NCBI GenBank assembly: GCA_050699515.1
Contig: JBOHFF010000152.1
Coordinates: forward strand, 16,263 to 80,262
DNA: 64,000 bases
Direction: 5' to 3'
DNA from: GCA-003244245 sp050699515
Lineage (GTDB): Bacteria > Actinomycetota > Actinomycetes > Mycobacteriales > Pseudonocardiaceae
Positions 58,503 through 64,000 of this stretch are shown here, one piece after another. The position numbers and the translations under genes were made by a program. Numbering within the stretch: position 1 is the first letter of the stretch; the number at the start of each line of letters is the position of its first letter. The notes beneath the pieces are model-generated. The model saw only the letters and a list, made by a program, of their open reading frames with translations, did no database searches and was not told the DNA's origin.

Positions 58503-61001
58503 ATGGGAAACCGGGTCGAGTCGCAGGAGCTGCGCCGCTACGTCGTACGAGTGGACAGTGAGGATCGGCATCCGCAAGGCACGGGTTTCTTCGTCGCTCC
58601 GGGTTGGGTGCTGACCTGCGCGCACGTCGTGAAGGACGCCGCCCGCGTACTGGTCGTACCTGCGCGAGGTGCGACAGAAATCCCGGCAACTGTTGCGGCG
58701 CGCTCCGCCGCGCGGGTGCCCGGTCCTAGTGAGTTCTGGCCGTTCCCGGATCTGGCGCTGATCAGGCTGGACGCTGCCGTGGATCACCCGTGTGTCCTGC
58801 TCGATACCCGGACACCGTTGGACGAGGAGTGCCACGCCTGGGGCTACGCGAAACGTGAGGAAATCGTGGCGCCGACCGGCTCGCCTGCATCGTTCCGGTT
58901 CGAGGGCATCGAAGGTGATGACTATGTGAAGCTGAAGGCGGGTCAGGCCGCGCCGGGTCTGAGCGGAGCGCCGCTGGTGTGCCCCGGGCGGCGCGCTGTG
59001 GTGGGGGTCATGACCATGACCAGAGACCAACGTGACGATCTCGGTGGGTGGGCAGCACCGATCTCCGCACTGTTGACCGGCGGATCAGGCATTCCCGACG
59101 ATCTAGCAGAACTGGGGGCGGAGATCCTTCGAGCCAATCGCGCAGCGGTCCTGCGTGATCGCGCCCCATGGCATCGGGTGCTCCCGGTCGAGGGCAGCGA
59201 CGACGTGCTCGTCAAACCGTGGTGGACATTCCGTAGGACACGCCGACCCGACCCGGCGGATCTGTTGCTCGCCGGTTTCGGCGTGGTGCCCTACCTGTTC
59301 CGCGACGCTGACATCAAGGCGGCGGTCACATGGTGCGCCACCGCGGAGCCATTAACAGTCAGAGTGGTACCCGGTGGCGGCGGTGCCGGCAAAACCCCGT
59401 TCGCGGTCGAGTTATGCCAGCATATGGAGCGTCCAGACCATGGCTGGGTCGCGGGAATGTGGGACGCCACGCGGGGCACCGCTGCCGGCCTCGCCGCTCT
59501 CCCACTTCCGCGTCTCATCGTTGTCGACTACACCGAGTCAGAAGACCTGCCGGCGTTGCGATCCCTGCTCGACCGGCTCAGGCGGCAGGCCACCGATATC
59601 GCACCAGCTCGGGTACTGCTGCTCACTCGCGCCGGGGTAGCAGGATCGCGTGACCCGATCCGCATACTGCGGGAGGACGCGACACCATCGGTGAAACAGA
59701 TCCTTGATGACAGCGAGGTCAGCCACGCAGCGTCAGCGGTGCTCGACGGCGATCGGCGCATCACGCTCTACCGCTGCGCTGTCGAGGCGTTCGCCGAGGC
59801 GTGGCAGATCAGCCCGACCGCTGTCGTCCCAGACCTGTCCGCACCGGGCTATGCGCTGCCCCTGGAGGTTCTCTTCGAGGCGCTGGACCAAACCCTGAAC
59901 GACGCAAGTGGAAACTCGGAGCCGGGCACGGCTGCTCCCGGTGAAGCGGGCGCTGCCGTAACCCGTTCCCCGGTGGAGCGGGTCCTGACACACGAAGAGA
60001 AGTACTGGGCAGCTGACTGCCCGATCAATGACCCCGATCTGCGGCGCGTCTGCGTTGGGCTGGCAACCCTCGCCGGGGCCGACGACCACGCCGGAGCCGA
60101 CGCACTCATGTCGCTTTTGCCGGAATTTTGTGGCGACCACGCCACTGCCTATCGGCAGCGCGTGACCGGCTGGCTTGCCGTGCTGTATAGCGGAAGCGCT
60201 CGGCTCAACCCGCTGCGTCCCGACCGACTTGGCGAAGCGCTCGTTGGCAAGGTGCTGCGCGACAAGGCCGACGGTGGAGTCGCTCTGCTCGCTGCTGTCC
60301 TTGCTCTGGCTGACGATCAGGTGACGCGGTGCCTTGAAGTCCTGGCACGGCTCACAGTCAGCGACACTTCCGCCGCCAACGCAACGGCTCACGCCCTCGC
60401 CCAGAAACATGTCGACTTAACCGTGCGGGCCGAGGCGCAGGCAAGCGGACAACCGAACCGCCCCGGGCGAATGAACCTCGCGGCTGGATTGATCCGGATG
60501 TACTCCGGGCTGATCGCAGACCTGGTACTCGCAGCGTTGCCAGATCACGAGGACCAGCGCGACCTCTCGGTCTCCTACGAACGACTCGCCGACCTCGCCG
60601 TCGCCGTCGGCCAGACCGACGAAGCCCGCCGCCTGTTCACCCAATCCCTCGCCATCGCCGAGGCCCTCGCCAAAGCCGAACCCGGCAACACCACCTACCA
60701 GCGCGACCTCTCGGTCTCCTACGAACGAATGGGGGCGCTGGCCGAACATTCGCAGGAGCATGCGCAGGCCGCCGAATGGTTCACCAAGGCTCTCGCACGT
60801 CGGCGTGGGCTAAGCGCGCGGGAGCCCCAGCGGATTGACCTAGCACAGGAGTTAGCGGTCTGCCTCTATCTCGTCGCCCAATCGGACCACCGCAGGCTGG
60901 GGGACGTCGAACGCGAACTGATCGATCTTCTCAGTGCATTCGAAGTCACCGGAACCATCACAGCTAAGGCAGCCGCGATCCTGAGCTGGGCACGCGAATG
61001 A
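58503..61001 (+). CDS. Trypsin/STAND-NTPase/TPR protein (conflict-system sensor-effector)
   Basis: An 832-residue protein. Residues 1-190 form a trypsin-like domain with His41 (LTCAHVV), Asp83 (FPDLALIRLD) and Ser154 (GLSGAPLV), and no signal peptide, so it acts in the cytoplasm. A STAND-type P-loop NTPase follows, with Walker A PGGGGAGKT at about 290-298 and Walker B RLIVVDYTE at about 337-345. Helical regions and a TPR (DQRDLSVSYERLADLAVAVG QTDEARRLFTQSLAIAEAL) near residues 684-800 complete it. Together with the Trypco1 gene this matches a described class of NTP-dependent, protease-effector conflict systems. On activation the protease domain presumably cuts a host or invader target. It is cargo of the tRNA-Lys element. 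Confidence 0.87.
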   Translation: MGNRVESQELRRYVVRVDSEDRHPQGTGFFVAPGWVLTCAHVVKDAARVLVVPARGATEIPATVAARSAARVPGPSEFWPFPDLALIRLDAAVDHPCVLLDTRTPLDEECHAWGYAKREEIVAPTGSPASFRFEGIEGDDYVKLKAGQAAPGLSGAPLVCPGRRAVVGVMTMTRDQRDDLGGWAAPISALLTGGSGIPDDLAELGAEILRANRAAVLRDRAPWHRVLPVEGSDDVLVKPWWTFRRTRRPDPADLLLAGFGVVPYLFRDADIKAAVTWCATAEPLTVRVVPGGGGAGKTPFAVELCQHMERPDHGWVAGMWDATRGTAAGLAALPLPRLIVVDYTESEDLPALRSLLDRLRRQATDIAPARVLLLTRAGVAGSRDPIRILREDATPSVKQILDDSEVSHAASAVLDGDRRITLYRCAVEAFAEAWQISPTAVVPDLSAPGYALPLEVLFEALDQTLNDASGNSEPGTAAPGEAGAAVTRSPVERVLTHEEKYWAADCPINDPDLRRVCVGLATLAGADDHAGADALMSLLPEFCGDHATAYRQRVTGWLAVLYSGSARLNPLRPDRLGEALVGKVLRDKADGGVALLAAVLALADDQVTRCLEVLARLTVSDTSAANATAHALAQKHVDLTVRAEAQASGQPNRPGRMNLAAGLIRMYSGLIADLVLAALPDHEDQRDLSVSYERLADLAVAVGQTDEARRLFTQSLAIAEALAKAEPGNTTYQRDLSVSYERMGALAEHSQEHAQAAEWFTKALARRRGLSAREPQRIDLAQELAVCLYLVAQSDHRRLGDVERELIDLLSAFEVTGTITAKAAAILSWARE
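60555..60728 (+). repeat. 30-bp direct repeat at TPR borders of the trypsin/STAND gene
   Basis: A 30-base sequence at 60555-60584 is repeated exactly at 60699-60728, 144 bases (48 codons) apart; both encode QRDLSVSYER. It is the scar of a TPR unit array, here reduced to one full unit and the start of a second. Confidence 0.75.
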
Positions 61002-61054
61002 TGACGCCAACCTTCTACTGCATCTACTCCGTGCCTTTTTGATATCCTCAAGCA

Positions 61055-61600
61055 GTCAGTCGGGGGCAAGACAGATTCGGGGAGGCTGGCGGTTTGGATT
61101 ATCTGATTCCCGCCGATGAATCTCCTGGCGATGAGTAACCCAGCGGCATGAGTTTCGGGCCCGGCGTGGCTGGCGCACGCGTCTTTGAGGATCCATGGCG
61201 TGAGGTTGTGCTCGAAGGCATAGACGGCGGTTTTGAGGACACAGACGTTGATGCCGATGCCGCATACGTAGAGGTCTGTCCAGCCGCGTTCGTTGATGAG
61301 GCGGGTTCCTTCGGGTGTGAATAACGTGTAGATGTACTTGTCTACAACGGGCGTGTGGGGGCTGACTAGAGTGCCAACTCGGTGACGATTTCGTTTTCCG
61401 GCCCGTCGGCCATTCTGGCCCAGCCCGGCAGTCTTTCGAATGGGCTGTCGGGATAGTTGATGTAACGGGTGAAGACCACGTCACCGCGTGCTGCCTGCCA
61501 TCGGCGGACGAGGTCGGCGATAACTGGTATGACGGGTTGCGAGTGTTCGACGATGAAGCCGTTTGCACATCGACGACCACCAGTACTGGTTTGCGTTCGC
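61055..61600 (-). pseudogene. Isochorismatase-family hydrolase, frameshifted
   Basis: Read on the minus strand with frame jumps, the full family is visible: KPVLVVVDVQ(N)GFIVEHSQ, VFTRYINYPDSPFERLPGWA, ENEIVTELAL (stop), then HTPVVDKYIYTLFTPEGTRL, DLYVCGIGINVCVLKTAVYA (with the catalytic-type Cys) and ASHAGPETHAAGLLIARRFI. One A is missing near 61563, and a TAG plus shift occur near 61368. The start codon is not clear. No functional product is expected. Confidence 0.7.
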
Positions 61601-61878
61601 TCCTTTCATGTCCTGTCGCAGTCTCGAAGGATTTCCTCTCGGACCGGAGAAGCCGAGGCGTTCCCGACAAGTGGGAGCACGATCGGCAGGAATACGAGCG
61701 GTTTGAGGTGTCGACTGTCATACGATACCTTCTCCGCGACGGCCGACGTGATTCCTGGACACCGGTAGCGCCGGCCTTATTTTACCTCGCCCTCGTCAGG
61801 AAATTTGGTCGCCGCCGGGTTGAACAGGAGACGGCTCGGACCATCCGGAAACTTGCTGAACAGCGTGATCGCCGCTGA
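61537..61878 (+). CDS. Hypothetical protein or fragment
   Basis: The 3' two thirds reads well: KWEHDRQEYERFEVSTVIRY then LLRDGRRDSWTPVAPALFYL and ALVRKFGRRRVEQETARTIR, ending at 61878. The first third is antisense to the isochorismatase relic and unlikely to be real. Possibly the C-terminal end of a lost gene; family unknown. Confidence 0.3.
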   Translation: MRVFDDEAVCTSTTTSTGLRSLLSCPVAVSKDFLSDRRSRGVPDKWEHDRQEYERFEVSTVIRYLLRDGRRDSWTPVAPALFYLALVRKFGRRRVEQETARTIRKLAEQRDRR

Positions 61879-61884
61879 GCGTCA

Positions 61885-63024
61885 TCACCATCGAAGTGAT
61901 GCTTCCAGCGTCGTCAGCCTTCGGTGTTGGCGTTTTGATCCCAGTTCCCCGGCGAGAGCCCGCGCTCTTCCAGCGTGGGTGCGTGCTTGGTCTCGGTCGC
62001 CGTTGGCTGCGTGGGCGGTGGCGAGGTCGACTCGGAGTGCGGTTTCGGCGCGGACGAAGGTGGGGTCGAGTTGATCGAGGGCGTTGGTGAGGGTGGTGAT
62101 GGCGTCGGGGTGGCCGAAGCGGGCGAGTGCGTGACCGCGCCAGCGGGCGAGGTGTACGGGGTCGAGTGCGACGTAGGGTCGGTCGTCGGCTGGCTTGCTG
62201 GGGAGGAGCTCGGCGGCGTGGTCGAAGGCGTGCAGGCTGGCGGTGTGGTCGCCGTGGGCGGCGAGGGCTTCGCCGTGGGCGGCGGCGAGCCAGGATCGCA
62301 GGGTACGTGGTGCGGTGGCCTCGGCGCGGCGTCGGGCGTGGTCGAGGAGGTCGACGGCGTCGCGGGTGGCTGTGGTGTCGATGAGGACGAAGGCTTGTTC
62401 GGCGGCGGCGTGGGATTCGTGGGGGATGGAGTCGGATTGTGCGGCGGTGGCGCGGGAGTGTTCGTAATGTTGCCATGAGCGGGGTATGTCGCCGAGGTCG
62501 AGTGCTTGCCATCCGGCGAGGGTGTGCATCTCGGAGAGCAGTGCGGCGAGTGGTTCGCGGGTACCGGGGGAGAGGCTATGCGTGGCGAGTCGGCGGATCT
62601 GGTGGATCTTGGTGTTGAGTTCGTCGTAGACGACGATGGCGCCGAGTTGGCGGTCGAGTCGGCGGATGGCGTCGAGTTGCTGGTGCAGGACTGTGATGGT
62701 GGAGAGGTCGACGCGCCGAGCGGCCTCGAGTAACTGGCGCAGCTCGCTGCCGGGATCCCGGTTCTCGTCGAGGTCTGTTCTCGGGGGTGCGATCAGGGTT
62801 GCGATGGGTTCGCCGAGGAGGCGTTCGAGCAGTCGCGCGGTGGCTGGCCGAAGCGCGCCGAGGGGTTGGCCGCTGACGAGTCGTTGGAGGTGGCGCAGGC
62901 TCAGCGTGCCGGCTTCGTGGTGGTCGCGCGCGAAGGCTTCGGCGTGCTGGACGAACTCCTCGTAGGTCATGTGTTGCTGCCGGATGCGTTGTTCGAGCAG
63001 CGTGCGGGGCTCTCGGCCGGTCAA
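61885..63024 (-). CDS. HTH/TPR-like regulator of the island
   Basis: A 379-residue protein. The N-terminus EQRIRQQHMTYEEFVQHAEA, LSLRHLQRLVSGQPLGALRP and RLLERLLGEPIATLIAPPRT resembles an HTH module of XRE-like streptomycete regulators (RHLQRLVSG as recognition region). Then comes a helical repeat region (EPLAALLSEMHTLAGWQALD LGDIPRSWQHYEHS, VDLLDHARRRAEATAPRTLR and others), ending RRLTTLEASLRW. It starts at TTG 63024. The DNA is Cys-poor and has very biased GC-rich codons. It probably regulates or senses for the element. Confidence 0.72.
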   Translation of the reverse strand: MTGREPRTLLEQRIRQQHMTYEEFVQHAEAFARDHHEAGTLSLRHLQRLVSGQPLGALRPATARLLERLLGEPIATLIAPPRTDLDENRDPGSELRQLLEAARRVDLSTITVLHQQLDAIRRLDRQLGAIVVYDELNTKIHQIRRLATHSLSPGTREPLAALLSEMHTLAGWQALDLGDIPRSWQHYEHSRATAAQSDSIPHESHAAAEQAFVLIDTTATRDAVDLLDHARRRAEATAPRTLRSWLAAAHGEALAAHGDHTASLHAFDHAAELLPSKPADDRPYVALDPVHLARWRGHALARFGHPDAITTLTNALDQLDPTFVRAETALRVDLATAHAANGDRDQARTHAGRARALAGELGSKRQHRRLTTLEASLRW

Positions 63025-63298
63025 CGGTGTTTGCCTCCTTGTCTGGCGTGTGCGTGGCGTGCTGATGGCGGGTTCGTGTCGTTGTCGCTGATACCGCGCC
63101 AGAGCCAGAATTATTTCAGCTCGTGACGTACGCGGACGAGCAGGGGTGACCCCGGTGCCGTGCCCGCCTGAAAGCGCTGCCGGGATCCCCCGTCATGGCT
63201 GGGAGCCTTGGTGAGTCCCCGTTGACACCCGGGCTCCCGGCCGTGACTCCGACTGGTCGCGGACGCGTGGTGCGCAGCGGGAGCAGAGGTGGTGCTTG

Positions 63299-63595
63299 AT
63301 GGTGGCTGACGGTCCGGATGTGGTGATCGCCAAGTGCCTGCTTGATCAGCTTAAGCTGGATGGTTTTGTGTTTGCGCGCATCGCACCGGGCGAGGACGGG
63401 CCGTTGGTGGGGAATCGGGTCACCGATGACTACGTGGACATGATTCACCTCGAAGGATTCAGTCGCGATTGTTTCGCCTTGCGTCAACGGAACTCATCAC
63501 TGATCGTTCCCGGGCGCGGATTTGTGGAGCGTCGAGCCGAGGGCAATGCCCTGCATGTGCTGAATGAGGTCCTGATCTGGGACTTGACCTCATGA
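63299..63595 (+). CDS. Conserved hypothetical protein, 98 residues
   Basis: From ATG 63299 (TTG 63296 is also possible): DVVIAKCLLDQLKLDGFVFA then RIAPGEDGPLVGNRVTDDYV, DMIHLEGFSRDCFALRQRNS and RAEGNALHVLNEVLIWDL. No known domain; small alpha/beta. Its stop overlaps the next ATG (63592), so the two are coupled. They often occur as a pair in actinobacterial mobile regions, by my recollection. Confidence 0.6.
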   Translation: MVADGPDVVIAKCLLDQLKLDGFVFARIAPGEDGPLVGNRVTDDYVDMIHLEGFSRDCFALRQRNSSLIVPGRGFVERRAEGNALHVLNEVLIWDLTS

Positions 63596-63867
63596 AAGCT
63601 GCCTCGCCGATCTGGGTCACGTCTGTGGCGGATCGTTTGGACCACGCGGTGACGCCAGCAGCGATGGAATCAGCGCGGACCACCGGACGGCCGGTAGCGA
63701 CCTGCGGCGCGGGCCTCATTCCAGCAGCGCTCAGCACGCCACCCGGGCGGCTGTGCCCGAGCTGTGTGGAGCTGCCCGCGCAGCGGCAGCCCGATCACCG
63801 GAGCGGGGGACGCCATGCGCGGCCTACCCTGTGGCGCCGGTTTCGTGACCGGATCCGTCAGGGTTGA
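63592..63867 (+). CDS. Small zinc-ribbon-like hypothetical protein
   Basis: 91 residues: VWVTS-type start (ASPIWVTSVADRLDHAVTPA), then VATCGAGLIPAALSTPPGRL CPSC, a CG-x(n)-CPxC zinc-binding pattern, and a basic end RPTLWRRFRDRIRQG. The same pattern occurs in the protein at 39277. ATGA-coupled to the upstream gene. Immediately upstream of the repeat cluster at 63904, suggesting a replication or transfer region. Confidence 0.6.
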   Translation: MKAASPIWVTSVADRLDHAVTPAAMESARTTGRPVATCGAGLIPAALSTPPGRLCPSCVELPAQRQPDHRSGGRHARPTLWRRFRDRIRQG

Positions 63868-63903
63868 ACCGACATCCGACAAGTGCCCCGGCGGCCGTTG
63901 CTG

Positions 63904-63988
63904 GTGACGGGTGTGACGGGTTACAGCGACCCGTCACACCCGTCACATCCGGCGTTTGTCCTGGTCACAGCGCCGCGCAACCCGTCAC
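63904..63988. repeat. Iteron-like repeats with an 18-bp perfect inverted repeat
   Basis: GTGACGGGTGTGACGGGT (63904-63921) and its exact complement (63929-63946) flank a 7-base loop. Each arm is two 9-mers GTGACGGGT, and a fifth copy ACCCGTCAC is at 63980-63988, with further CGTCAC/GTGAC stretches to the window end. This could be Rep-binding iterons, an origin, or an operator of the element. Confidence 0.6.
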
Positions 63989-64000
63989 ACGGTCCGTGAC

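Noticed and set aside
61796..62512. 238-codon Arg/Pro/His-rich minus-strand frame
   Set aside because: A shadow of the biased codons of the TPR-like regulator in another frame.

Overview
The window is high-GC DNA (well above 60 percent by eye) with GTG/TTG starts, many ATGA-coupled genes, large ATP-binding LuxR-type (LAL) and SARP regulators, XRE-TPR regulators and zinc-ribbon orphan genes. This points to an actinomycete chromosome, most likely of the Pseudonocardiales. No rRNA or core housekeeping cluster is present. Most of the window is accessory or regulatory DNA, with an unusually high share of broken genes: I count about twenty relics, frameshifts or fusions.

Left part (1-13.4 kb): a LAL regulator; an XRE-TPR regulator that has lost its DNA-binding part; a two-gene unit in which a nucleoside-phosphorylase-like protein and its upstream partner carry the same short glycine-rich motif (candidate conflict or signalling pair); 6-phosphogluconate dehydrogenase; a secreted trypsin-like protease; a gutted methyltransferase; a MacB-type permease; a stand-alone holin; a frameshifted DUF899 gene; and a lytic transglycosylase lipoprotein.

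13.4-29 kb: an orphan NarL-type response regulator whose kinase has been deleted; two paralogous cyclase-like/STAND/LuxR giants; small SnoaL/DUF4440 and HD proteins; and a MarR-controlled efflux cluster (MFS pump, membrane protein, NmrA-like reductase). A near-identical palindrome lies in front of the first giant regulator and in front of the SnoaL-like gene after it, suggesting a small regulon.

29-46.5 kb: a mosaic of conflict-type genes and insertion-sequence debris. It holds a DUF6973 polymorphic-toxin-like protein with a displaced fragment of itself downstream, IS21 and IS30 transposase remains, a DUF4062/NB-ARC/TPR (NLR-like) protein with six near-identical repeats, XRE regulators, a run of five translationally coupled unknown genes plus a relic copy of part of them, a DegT aminotransferase/NUDIX pair, a VapBC45-like toxin-antitoxin pair, and a lone protein with an eCIS-effector-type motif.

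46.5-55.3 kb: a MerR(HspR-like)/Hsp20 pair, a PASTA lipoprotein, a truncated SARP regulator, duplicated hemerythrin genes, a TIG-domain protein, several VOC genes (some broken) and an AraC relic.

55.3-64 kb: a tRNA-Lys(UUU) followed at once by a terminator and a tyrosine integrase marks the left end of an integrated element that runs past the window edge. Its cargo includes a Trypco1 + trypsin/STAND/TPR pair, which matches a described class of NTP-dependent conflict systems, an HTH gene with an in-frame stop, an isochorismatase pseudogene, a TPR regulator and two coupled small genes. The window ends in a cluster of 9-bp iteron-like repeats forming an 18-bp perfect inverted repeat. No attR copy of the tRNA end was seen inside the window.
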